NCBI RefSeq assembly: GCF_041146395.1 | Contig: NC_090996.1 | Location: 36,480,738 to 36,544,737, forward strand | Direction of reading: 5' to 3' | Length of the DNA stretch: 64,000 nt | Origin: Eulemur rufifrons | Taxonomy: Eukaryota > Chordata > Mammalia > Primates > Lemuridae | Shown here: piece by piece, positions 1 through 19,720 of the stretch | Layout: each line of letters opens with the position of its first letter | Numbering within the stretch: the stretch's first letter is position 1 | Translations under genes and position numbers: made by a program | Notes under the pieces: generated by a model | Told to the model about the DNA's origin: nothing | What the model saw: the letters and a program-made list of their open reading frames with translations, nothing else | Databases searched by the model: none

Positions 1-1050
1 TTGGCACAGATTTGGCCTAAACCGGGCGCCAATGGTGTCTGCTCGTCAGAGAGTGGACGGTGCTGCAGGCGTGTGTGCGCGAGCAGGAACACGCGTGTGC
101 GTCCATGTACGCCTGTGCGTCCGCGTGTGTGTGCAAGTGCCGCAGTGGGCCTGGGCCCTGCCTGCCGGTGGGGCCCGGCGCTGTGCGTGGGGCCCGGCGT
201 GCGGAGAGGCTGGCGCTGGTCCGGGCCGAGCGTCGGCGGGAGGCTCCCTCCACGCGGCTCCCTGGTCCTGGGGGCGCCGGGTCCGAAAGTCCGTGTGCCG
301 GAGACACTGCCGGCGGCTGGGGCGATGGCGCGATGGCTCGGCCACAGGCAGCTCCCCTCGGAAGGTCCAGGGAAGACGTTCTGTGTGTTTTTATTACAAC
401 TTTTCTGTAAGTTTGAGATGGTTTGAAACTACAAACATTTTAATTCAATAGATAAGTTGAACAGTGTCAGCGCCTAAAGCCCAGGTCCTTGGGCCAGGGT
501 GACTCTGCAGGGGGCGCCACAGCGAGGAGAGCAGGACGGCCACCGGAGTCCAGGGGCATCTTGAGAATGTGCTAGAATCGAAAGCACAGTCCTCGAGGTC
601 TGGAAGGTCGCAGTGTGAAGACGAAGCTGAGGGAGGCAGTGGGCGCATGCGGGGCAGACCCCACCCCGCGTGTGCGTGTCCCCCGCGCGGCCCTGGCTGT
701 GGGGCAGGGGCTGCACGTGAGCTCCGCGAGGGGCGTCACCTCTCGGTGGTCTCCTCCCCTCTCTCCGCACGAACCCCTTGGTCTGAGACACGACAGAGCC
801 GTCCAGGTGACGTGCCCTGACTGGCAGCTGGGGGTGTGGCTGGCGACAGGTGGGTTAGGCCCCGGGGCGGCCGCCCAGGAACCTGGGCATGCGCTGTCCG
901 CACGCGCCTTGGAGCCAGCCCCATTGCCGAGCCAGGAGCGGCCTGCGCCCGGCAGCCGGGCGGGCTGTGGCCACGGCTTGGGACCCTGCGTGGGGACCCC
1001 TGTCTGGTTTCAGACACGCCTGTCTCTGGGGCATCTGGGACAGCCCGTAA

Positions 1051-1462
<412 letters not shown>

Positions 1463-2116
1463 TAAATCTGATGATTCTGATGATTTTGCCATTCCCAGAA
1501 TCTTGGTGACGCAGCCTGCAGGGCCCCTAGCGTCTCTCTGGACGGTCACTCGTGCTGTGCACACACAGGCAGCCCAGCCTCGAGGCCCCGGGCTGGCCGC
1601 GCAGGCTCTGCGGGAAAGGCCCGTGTTGGGCCTCTGCGTCCCTCTGGGCATCCGGGCGTCCACAGCCCTCCAGACCACCCCGCCCCATGGGCCCCTCCGG
1701 TCCTTCCAGAAGCGCTGGGCACCCCAACCGCCCCGTCCTGACGTCTGGCCTCCTGCACCCCCTTCTCCCAGCCCCTGCGTCCGCCATGTCCTGGGCCTGC
1801 TGTGTTCCCCTCACTAGGAGTCCCTCAGCGTGAAGCCCACTCAGAGTTCTGTGGTCACCTCTGCGTGTGGCTCCAAGCCCAGCCTCTGCGCGAGTCCCAC
1901 CTGCCACGGGGCTTTCTCTGGGCTCCGGCTGTGGGCGCCGGTGACACGACTCTCCTGTCTGATCTCATTCCATGTCCCTGAGGTGCTAGGTGTGTTCCTG
2001 TCCTCGTTCTGTAGGTGAGGAACAGGGGCCCAGAGGCAGGGCCACAGCAGAGCCCCCCTGGGAGGACAGCGGAGCTGAGCTGACAGCGCCCCTCCCTGCA
2101 CCCCCACTGCTCCCTG

Positions 2117-2182
2117 CCTGTCCCCAGTCTCAGGGGGCCCTGTCCCCAGTCTCAGGGGGCCCTGTCCCCAGTCTCAGGGGGC
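2117..2182. repeat. 22-bp tandem triplicate
   Basis: Three near-perfect head-to-tail copies of 'cctgtccccagtctcagggggc' in an AXIN1 intron. Confidence 0.9.
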
Positions 2183-2377
2183 CCCCGCCAAGCCCTCCCT
2201 AGCCGGACCTCGAGGGCTTGGGTTTTGCATGTTTTGTGAGGAAGGACGTGGTTGGGCAGCAGGTGGAACTGGAATGGGGTCGCCGAGTAGGTGACAGTGT
2301 TTACCTTCCGTCACTGTGCTGTGGTCATGCGTGCGGACACCCTGCTTTCCTGTAATCCACTCTAGCTGGTTCAGAAA

Positions 2378-2447
2378 GGTGTGCGTGTGCGTGTGCGTGT
2401 GTGCCTGTACCTGTGCGTGTGTGCGTGTGCGCCTGTGCCCGCCCGTG
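2378..2447. repeat. TG/GC alternating low-complexity run
   Basis: Imperfect 'gtgtgc' repeats of alternating purine-pyrimidine character, in an AXIN1 intron. Confidence 0.8.
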
Positions 2448-2815
2448 GGAGGGTCACGGAGCGGCCGTGCGGAGTGTGAGTGCCGGGGAATCTGGGTGCA
2501 GCTGGACCGAGCTCTTGCTCTTTTCCTGCCTGGCTGGAGGCTCCTGGGAGCCCCGGTGGCCCGAGCCTGCCCTGCCCGGCTCCAACAGCCCCTGTGCCGG
2601 CCGCAGTGAGGGAGAGACCTGGCTGGTGAGAACCGGGGCGGTGAGAACGCTGATTCCCACCGGAAATGGGGAAAGTGAACACTTGCTTTAAAATAAACTG
2701 GGTTTTATACATTGTTTCCCACAAAGTGTTTGCAAGTGACCTTGAGCCGGCTGTGCCCTGGCTAGGGTGGCGGTGGGGGTGTGGAGAGGCGCCCCTCACG
2801 CCGTGTCCCCCGCAG

Positions 2816-12935
<10,120 letters not shown>

Positions 12936-13500
12936 CCGGCAGCCTGGTCGCCAGGACACACGGTCCCAGCGCGTCAGCGCATCAGCGCCGGGGACGACCT
13001 GCGCTCGGCCGACAGGTGTGGCCCGCAGAGGCAGGGGAGGGCCGGGCGTGCCGCCCTCCTTGGTCTGCCTGTGTCTGGGGGGCCGGGGGCCCTCCCAGCG
13101 TCCCGGCCACCGCCCACAGCCGTGCTGGGGGCCGACCCCCTGGCGCCCACGCTGCGGCGCCCACGTTCCCGCGGGGTTGGCCTGCGGCAGTCTGGTCAGG
13201 CCCAGGCCTGAGCGCAGAGGCCTGCGGGGGTCTCTGTCAATTGTACATGTCACCGAGTGCCTTGAACACAGCGTGTCTCTCACCTGCCACTGTGGGAACC
13301 GGCGCCAGGGCCCCTGGCCTCAGCCTCAGCCACGCGGTCGGCGGCCCCGGTCCCCCTCCTGGGGCCGTGTAAATATGTACATTTCTCAGGCCAGGGCAGC
13401 AGGGGGCTGCCCACGCCCGTTTTTCACGCGATGACTTGTACAATTATCTTTTCAAAGGTACTTGGATAATAATGAAATAAAACAGTTTTTGAACCTGCCC
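12936..13500 (+). other. AXIN1: AXIN1 3' UTR
   Basis: GC-rich 3' UTR running from the stop codon to shortly after the AATAAA at 13476-13481. The last 80 bases ('tgtacaattatcttttcaaaggtac') are strikingly similar to the end of the human AXIN1 transcript. The exact cleavage site is not determined. Confidence 0.85.
13476..13481 (+). terminator. AXIN1: AXIN1 polyadenylation signal AATAAA
   Basis: Canonical hexamer 541 bases after the stop codon. It lies about 165 bp from the polyadenylation signal of PDIA2 on the other strand, so the two genes are tail to tail. Confidence 0.9.
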
Positions 13501-13645
13501 TGGCTGTGGAGTGCACTGTCTGAGGCTGGCAGGACCCCAAGACCCGGCCACGAAGGCGGCCACGCTGGCCTCTGCGGCCCGGGGGCGGGGGGCGGGGGGC
13601 CGGGGCCTTGCGCAGGAACCAGGCGCACAGAGCAGGGCAAAGCGC

Positions 13646-13651
13646 TTTATT
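13646..13651 (-). terminator. PDIA2: PDIA2 polyadenylation signal AATAAA
   Basis: The + strand 'tttatt' reads AATAAA on the minus strand, 42 bases after the PDIA2 stop codon. The 3' UTR is therefore very short. Confidence 0.9.
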
Positions 13652-13692
13652 CACAGCTCACTCCGGCGCCCACAGAGGTGCTCCCGGGGCAG

Positions 13693-13737
13693 CTACAGCT
13701 CCTCCTTGGACCCCACGGGGGACTTGGCTGGTGACCC
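13693..13737 (-). CDS. PDIA2: PDIA2 terminal exon ending KEEL
   Basis: A 14-codon exon plus stop, too short for an open-frame search. Acceptor 'cttctag', protein [14 protein letters not shown], stop TAG at 13695-13693. KEEL is the KDEL-type ER-retrieval signal also present in human PDIA2. Confidence 0.93.
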   Translation of the reverse strand, partial: GSPAKSPVGSKEEL

Positions 13738-16700
13738 CTAGAAGAGGCCACAGGCAGCTCAGGCTCTGCCCTCGGCTGCCCCCACCCAGCCAGCCCCGGG
13801 GACAAGGGGAGGGACTGTCCGGAGGCCTGGAACCCTGAGATAAAGGGCACCCACCGGGACGGGGACCACGGGCTCCTCGGTGGGCTCCTCGGTGGGCTCC
13901 TCGGTGGGCTCCTCGGTGGGCTCCGTGGGCAGCTCGCCCCCGTTGTCGAGGAACTGGGAGAAGGTCTCCAAGTCCCTGGTGCTTTTGTACTCGATCACCT
14001 GAGGAGGAACAAGAGGGCCTGGAGGACACACACCCCCTCCCAGGATACGTCCGGGGTCCGGGACCAGCCCCGGGCCCGGGAAGGGGGTCCTGGCTCCCCC
14101 CGGCCCGCCCGCCTCACCTTCCGCCCAGGCCCTGCTGGGAAGTACGTGAGGGTGGGGAAGCTGCGCACAGCCAGGCCGTCCAGCTCGTTGGCGGTGGCAT
14201 CCAGCTCAGCAATGACGATGTCCTCGCGGTCCTGGTACTTCTCGGCCAGCGCCTCCCAGGCCGGGGCCATCTCCCTGCAGTGGGCGCACCACGGGGCGTC
14301 TGGGACGCAGGAGTTGAGCACAGCCCGTGGCCCCCCGCCCAGCCCGCCTCCCCCCGGCCCCCTCGGCACTCACAGAACTTGACAAACACATTCTTGGTTT
14401 CGTCAAAAGCCACCTGCTCGAAATTCTTGCTCACGAGGGTCTTGACCGGCCGCTGGTCCCAGTCAGGGGGGACCTCCTGGCTCAGGAGATAGGGCTGGGG
14501 GGGCCAGGCGGGCGCCTCACTCACTGGGGGCCCTGCGTGCCGCTCCCGCCCCCTGCCCCGTGGCGGGCAGTGAAGCCGCCCACCTGGACGTGACCCCCGA
14601 GGACGGCGCGGCAGAAGGCGGCCACCGAGGCTGCGGTGACGGGCTCCCCGTCCGCAGGCGCGTACTTCTCGGTGGTCTCGATGTTGACCAGGCGCAGGGT
14701 GGGCGCCGCCTCGGCCTTGAGGCCAAAGTACTGCAGCACGTGGTCGTTGTCCGCAGCCACGTCCACCAGCACGAACAGCACCTGCCGCAGGGAGTCCAGG
14801 CTGGGCCCCTGCCGCGCCCCGCCCACTGCCCCGCCCCTGCCACCGCACTGCCCCGCCCCTGCCCTGCCGCCGCCCCGCCCCCTGCCCCGCCCCTGCCGCC
14901 GCCGCGCCCCGCCCCGCCGGCCCCACAGTACCTGCCCCCGGAACGGGGGAGCCGCCTCCCGGAAGCCCGCCAGGAGCTCCCTGTGTGGAGCCAGTGTCTG
15001 GTTGACAAACAGCAGCAGGTGGTTGAGGATCCTGGCAGCGAAGATCTTGGGGGACGTCTGCAGTGGGAGGGGCTCATGACTCGGGGCACCCCCAGATCTT
15101 AGGCGACATCTGCAGTGAGGGGCTCATGACTCAGGGCACCCCCACCCCCAGCACCTGTGGCCCAACACACCTGGCTGTTGAACTCGGTGACCAGGCGCAT
15201 GCTGTGAGTGACCAGGAAGCGGGACAGGTCCCCCAGGTCCAGGCCGAGCTCCTTGTCCACCGGGAAGTCCGCCCTCCCCTCGTCAAACTGATGGCACCGG
15301 GGGGGTCAGTGGGAGCCGCGGCCCGAGCCCACCCGCACACCTCGGCCCTGACCCACCTGCTTGAGGAGGACCACGGTGTCGTTGGTGAGATCAAACTTCT
15401 GAAAGAGCTGTGGGCGGTCGGTGAGGCCAAAGGTCATGTCCAGGGCATCCTGGGCCAGGGCCAAGAAGGTGGCCACATCCTTGTCCTGCAGGTCCTAGGG
15501 GGCCCGGCCCTGTGAGGCTGGCGGGTGCCGCGTTGCTGGCCCACGGCCCAGCCCCCAGGCCGGCCCGCTTACCTGGAAGAAGCCGATGACCACCACGTCC
15601 CAGGTACCCACCAGCACCTGGACATCTGCCTCATCCTCCAGCCGCGTGGCGCTGGGCCCCACCCGCCTTCTCAGCCACTCCGCGATGCCCTCGGCCTCTC
15701 GGGGGCCTGTGGAGAGCCCCACTCAGCCTGGGCCCGGCCCTGTCCCCGTCCCTGTCCCCAACCCATGCCTGCCCCCCGCACCTGTGTACTCCTCCGGGTC
15801 CGTGCGCTTCCCGTCACGGAAGAACTTGAGCGTGGGGTACTCCGTCACACCAAACTCCTCGGTCAGCTCTGGCTCCGCGGGCCCGTCCACCTTGGCCAGC
15901 GCGGCCGGGACCGATGCGGCTGCTAGCAGGCCAGCCGCCTTCCGGTACTCGGGGGCCAGCGCCTCACAGTGCCCGCACCACGGCGCATCTGGGGGACGGA
16001 GCGGTGAGTGCCCCAGGCCGGGCCCACCTCCTCCCCGCCCGCCCAGAGCCCGCAGCACCTCAGGTCCAGCAGGGAGCAGACGCTCGGTCACACCCGCCGC
16101 CTCCAGGGCCCCTGAGCCTTGGCCCAGCCAGGCCCGAGCACCAGAGACTCCCCGAGACCCCCCAGGCTGGGGGCACAGGGACCAGCGAGATGTGAAGTCT
16201 GAGAAGCCGCCTGTCACCACTTTCTAAGGCCGGGGCTCCCGGGCCACATGTGGCTGCCTGCCGTGGCTGCCAACTAAGAAAACATGGTTTTCATGTTTGC
16301 AAAGGGTTGTACAAAAACCACAGACGCACAAAGGCACATATCTGGGCTGTCTGGGCCTTTACTGAAAGTTGGCGGGACGCCACCACCAGCCCCCTGGAGA
16401 CACTGCCAACCGGCAGCAACGTCAGCGTCACGGCCACAGCTGGCCGAGCAGGGAGGTCCCCCGTAGGTCCCTGCATGGCCACCTGCTCAGACCAGACCCC
16501 GGGCCCAGCTAAACCCCAGGGCTCCCAGCACAGCGCCGCCCAGGGCCCTGGGCACAGCCGGGGGCAAGTGCCTGCAGGAGGCCGCTCCTGTGCCGGTGCC
16601 TCTGCACATGGCCGGGCCAGCCCCGGGGTCCCCGTGGTCCCCAGCCCCGGACACACTCACAGAACTCCACCAGCAGGGCTGGGTGCTCCCGCAGGGCCAG

Positions 16701-16874
16701 GCCCAGGGTGCGTCGGCTCAGCACCAAGATCCCATCCTCCCTGGGCACCTTCTCCTCGGGGGGCTCCTCCAGGAGCTCCTCTGAGGGACCCTCAGGCCCC
16801 TGTCCCTGTCCCCAAGGGCCCGAGGCTCCAAGCAGCAGCAGCAGCAGCAGCGCAGGCAGGAGCTGGCTGTCCAT
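13693..16874 (-). CDS. PDIA2: PDIA2, protein disulfide isomerase (11 exons, 541 aa)
   Basis: PDIA2 (PDIp) is a pancreas-enriched ER oxidoreductase and chaperone of layout a-b-b'-a'. Exons, 5' to 3': 16661-16874, 15782-15988, 15573-15706, 15357-15494, 15171-15287, 14932-15057, 14584-14781, 14374-14494, 14118-14299, 13855-13998, 13693-13737. Lengths sum to 1,626 nt (541 codons plus stop; human is 525). All introns are GT-AG with matching phases. The protein begins with a Leu-rich signal peptide ([16 protein letters not shown]), has active sites CGHC (residues 76-79) and CAHC (423-426), an acidic tail with a PTEE repeat, and ends KEEL for ER retrieval. The start codon aligns with human. The gene is compact (3.2 kb); its ATG is only about 160 bp from the polyadenylation signal of ARHGDIG on the same strand. 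No disabling change is seen. Confidence 0.97.
13855..13998 (-). CDS. PDIA2: PDIA2 exon 10 with acidic PTEE repeat
   Basis: Phase-0 exon of 144 nt. After [19 protein letters not shown] comes an acidic tail made of repeated PTEE units, coded by a 12-bp tandem repeat (13871-13918). Acidic tails are usual in PDIs, but the human tail is shorter here. Confidence 0.95.
13871..13918. repeat. PDIA2: 12-bp coding repeat in PDIA2, 4 copies
   Basis: Four identical copies of 'ggctcctcggtg' followed by a partial fifth. Because the unit is four codons, every copy adds one PTEE block to the acidic tail without shifting the frame. Confidence 0.95.
14118..14299 (-). CDS. PDIA2: PDIA2 exon 9: second active site CAHC
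   Basis: Encodes [20 protein letters not shown], the a' domain active site, and [15 protein letters not shown] with the cis-Pro. Both cysteines are present. The first inter-cysteine residue is Ala, where I recall Thr in human PDIA2 and Gly in most PDIs. Confidence 0.95.
15042..15144. repeat. PDIA2: 51-52-bp tandem duplication over a PDIA2 splice acceptor
   Basis: Two adjacent copies (15042-15093 and 15094-15144), each containing 'agatctt', 'tctgcagtg' and 'ggggctcatgactc'. The copy nearer exon 6 holds the real acceptor and 16 exon bases. The other, upstream in the transcript, repeats acceptor and exon start with a few changes. Confidence 0.9.
15782..15988 (-). CDS. PDIA2: PDIA2 exon 2: first thioredoxin active site CGHC
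   Basis: Encodes [17 protein letters not shown] and [11 protein letters not shown] with the cis-Pro of the thioredoxin fold. The CGHC pair carries out dithiol-disulfide exchange. The acceptor splits a Tyr codon exactly as the equivalent exon for the second thioredoxin domain does, reflecting the old internal duplication of PDI genes. Confidence 0.96.
16207..16660 (-). other. PDIA2: PDIA2 first intron, part with DNA transposon
   Basis: The rest of intron 1 of PDIA2 (15989-16660). Besides the MER5-like element at 16226-16378 nothing is recognised. Open frames on the + strand here are antisense noise. Confidence 0.7.
16226..16378 (-). mobile_element. MER5-like non-autonomous hAT-Charlie element
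   Basis: The stretch from 'ggctcccgggccacatgtgg' through 'tgtttgcaaagggttgtac' to 'gggcctttactgaaagttgg' is recognisable as the reverse complement of the MER5 family, whose consensus starts with a gtcggcaaactttttctgta-type end. Old and diverged; the family name is from memory. Confidence 0.6.
16661..16874 (-). CDS. PDIA2: PDIA2 exon 1: signal peptide and start of domain a
   Basis: Begins at ATG 16874-16872 and ends after the first base of a Tyr codon, donor 'gtgagtgtg'. It encodes about 20 residues of signal peptide, a Glu/Pro-rich spacer with [13 protein letters not shown], and the first strand of domain a ([20 protein letters not shown]). Confidence 0.95.
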
Positions 16875-17031
16875 GGCGCTGCGGGCCCGGCGGGGCAGGA
16901 GCAGATAAGGGGACGGGAGGCCAAGCAGCAGCCGCCACGTGGCACCCAGGCCTGGTCACAGGGACGATAAGGCCCACATGGCAGAGGGAGGCAGAAAGAG
17001 GCGACACCGAGGGCACCGAGACAGGGCGATG
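16875..17031 (-). promoter_or_regulatory. PDIA2: Compressed PDIA2 promoter/5' UTR interval
   Basis: All sequence between the ARHGDIG polyadenylation signal and the PDIA2 start codon is 157 bp. Read on the minus strand it contains an E-box CACGTG and a GATA-type 'cttatct' close to the ATG. There is no clear TATA box. That this piece is the promoter is inferred from position only. Confidence 0.5.
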
Positions 17032-17037
17032 TTTAAT
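17032..17037 (-). terminator. ARHGDIG: ARHGDIG polyadenylation signal ATTAAA
   Basis: The + strand 'tttaat' is ATTAAA on the minus strand, 174 bases after the ARHGDIG stop. It lies just before the PDIA2 promoter. Confidence 0.75.
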
Positions 17038-17210
17038 GGGACTGTTCGGGGACAGTGCCAGGCCCAGGGGCAGGGGGGTCCCAGGACAGAGCAGAGGGCG
17101 GGGGAGGGGTCTGGCCACTCACGACGGGGCTGGGGAACACTTGGGGGTCCCTGTGTGGCGAGGGAGGGAGGGAGGGCGGCAGGGCAACAAGGACCCCGTG
17201 GGGGGTGGGG

Positions 17211-19136
17211 TCAGTCCTCCCACTCCTGGCAGATGTGCAGGCCCCACTCCCAGGACAGGTGGTCCGTCCTGTCGTCATCAGTGACGAGGGACGTGACGGT
17301 GTAGGCGCCCCGCACCAGGGCGCCCCGCGGCGCCTCCTCCACCGGGCTCACAAACTCGTACTCCTGGGCGCTTGGGCCGTAACTGCCCACCATGTAGACA
17401 GCCTTGTCCACTGGGGGAGGGAAGGGTGTCAGGGCTGCCACGGCCCCGCCACGACCCCGCCACGGCCCCCGCTGCCCCCACCCCGCACTCACCTCGCAGG
17501 CCCCGGCGGTAGGTGTGATGCACACATCTGAGGCCGCTGACGATCTCCCTGTTGACCTGGGGGACAGAGGCATTAGGGGGTCCTCGAGGGGCGGGGCCCC
17601 TGGCTGGCCCTCGCCCCCCACCACAGCTGCCCTCACCTTGAAGGTAATTTTCACTTTGTAATCAACGCCCTCCTTCAGGACAAACACCTGGTTTTTCAGC
17701 GCAGCCAGGTCCCCTGTTAGGGAAACAACAGCCAAGGTCTGAACTCCAGGGATGAGCCGAGACCCTGCCCCAGAAGTCCCCGTGGGGGACACCACGCCCA
17801 CGAGGTCTACAGCGGCAGGCCCAGGCCGGGCGTCCTGGGAGTTACCTGTGAGGTCCATGGTGACGGGCCCCGGGGCCTGCTCCGACATCAGCGTCAGCCG
17901 CCTCACCTGCACGTTGGGCAGGCTGGGGTCTGAGGAGAGACTGAAAGTCTGCCGGATGCCCCAGCCGGCCCGCCGCCCCGCCCCGCCCCAGCCCCCCGGC
18001 CGAGGCCGTACCCACGACAGGCGGCGAGGGCCCCAGCAGCGCCCGCTTGTACTTGGCCAGGCTCTCGTCCTCTGGGTCCAGCCGCCGGATCTCCAGGACG
18101 CTCTTCCTGCCCGGCGCACGGTACTCCGGCACGGCCTCGTCCAGCACGTCATCCTGCTGTGGACGCTCACCCTCCTTGTCAGTCAGCAGGACTGGGGGTC
18201 GAGGAGGGGGCGTGAGCAGCAGCCACCGGCTCACCCTGGCACTGGGGCTCCCACTGCCCAAGGGAACCAAAGCGGAAGCCCGAGGGGGGCCGGAGAGAGC
18301 AGTGAGTGAGGGGCCGCCGGCACCCAGCTCTCGAGGAGGGGCCCCGGCAGTTGGAGCCCGGCCCAGCTCTGCGGTGGCTCCAGCTCCTCCCGGCCCCGCT
18401 GCCCATCCGGGGCCCTTCCCCGACTCTGAGGCCAAAGGTGGGGGTAACAAAGACCCCAAATGGAGGACGGCTCCAAGAGGTGGGGGCTACGGTCACAAAG
18501 TGGTGACCCTCAGGGCCCTCCCTAGAGCAGATACTGCCCTCCCAGTCTTCCAGGGCTCCCCACATTCTGGGCTCTTCCCATAAGGCCCTGGGACACCTCT
18601 GGGTCCCCCACCATCCTGCCCTGGGACGGGGTCTCTGAACACCTTCCACAGTCCTAGGGGTTCCTCCCCAAGGTGCGCCTGGAGCACGGGTGGTTCTCTG
18701 CAGCCCTGAGCTCATGCTCTGGGACCACTGCCCCTGCCTTGAGGGGGCCTCTCTGAGTCTCGACCCACCGCGCTCCCGTCTTCTCAGGGGCCACCACGCG
18801 CCCTAAGGAGCACCAGCCCCACCCAGGAAAGACGGATCCAGGCCGCGGTCCCCAAGGGGAGCCGGTCCCGCTGCCTCCCTGGTGTCACAAACACACCCTT
18901 CCACTCTTGGCTTCCTTCCCGGGAGGGTCGGGCCTGGGCGCAGCTCCCCCCACCCCGCCAGCCCCCGGCCCGGGGTCTGCGCCGCCCCTAAAGTTGCCGC
19001 GGGGGAGGGGCAGGGACCCCCGAGACTCCCCCGCCCCGGCCCCCGGCCCGCGAGGCCGCTCACCTCGGGCGCACAGCGCCAGCCGGAGCAGCTCCAGCAG
19101 CTGCGCCCCCAGCTCGCACGCGTCCAGGCCCAGCAT
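17211..19136 (-). CDS. ARHGDIG: ARHGDIG, Rho GDP-dissociation inhibitor gamma (6 exons, 225 aa)
   Basis: RhoGDI-3 extracts prenylated Rho GTPases (RhoB, RhoG) from membranes and holds them in the GDP state; it is found at Golgi and vesicles. Exons 5' to 3': 19064-19136, 18012-18191, 17846-17929, 17637-17713, 17493-17556, 17211-17410. They sum to 678 nt, 225 codons plus stop, the same length as human. The N-terminus MLGLDACELGAQLLELLRLA is the amphipathic helix specific to the gamma form. Next come the regulatory arm (DEAVPEYRAPGRKS) and the immunoglobulin-like prenyl-binding domain (VFVLKEGVDYKVKITFKV, MVGSYGPSAQEYEFVSP, LSWEWGLHICQEW). The start lies in a CpG island. Internal exons are short (64-180 nt). 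The frame is intact throughout. Confidence 0.97.
18192..19063 (-). other. ARHGDIG: ARHGDIG first intron
   Basis: 872-bp intron between the exon coding for the N-terminal helix and exon 2, without recognisable repeats. Its right end merges into the CpG island. Confidence 0.8.
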
Positions 19137-19720
19137 GGTGGCGCGCGGCCCGGCCCGCCGCGGAGCCGCCGAGGAGCCGCCGCCCGCCCCGCCGCCGCCG
19201 CCGCCCGGCTCGGCGCTCAGCCCCGGCGCGACTGCGGTGAGCTCATCCCGGCCGGGAGCGCCCCCCGCGCCCAGCGCCGCGCCCGCGCCGCGCGCCCCCA
19301 GCCGCTCCGCGGACCCCGCGCAGCCCCGGAGAGACGCGCGTGTCGCCCGCACGGCGCACCCGGACCCCGCACAGAGGCGCCCGGACGCGGACGCACGCGG
19401 CTGCGGTCACGATCCCAGTCGCCCGCCCGCCGGCTGCGCGCTGCGGCCGCCAGCGCCGCCCCACCCCCACGGCGCCGGCGGGAGTCTGGGCCCCCGGGAA
19501 GCGCTCCGGGCCGCGGCGGGGCTGGGGGCGCCGGGCGGAGCAGGTGCGCCCCCGCCCCCGCCGCGTCTCCAGGCGGCCATTAGCCGCAGGCAGCGCAGGC
19601 CACACCTGGGCCCGCAGCCCTCCCTCGCCCAGCAGCCCGTCGGGCAGAGGGGACTCCGGGGGCTGCCTCGCCCGCGGGGGGAGCCGGCGCCGCGCGCCCC
19701 AGAGGTTCGCAGTCACCAAC
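18950..19720 (-). promoter_or_regulatory. ARHGDIG: CpG island at the ARHGDIG 5' end
   Basis: Dense CpG and GC boxes surround the start codon at 19136 and extend about 600 bp upstream. It serves as the presumed promoter and first exon. Boundaries are estimated by eye. Confidence 0.7.
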
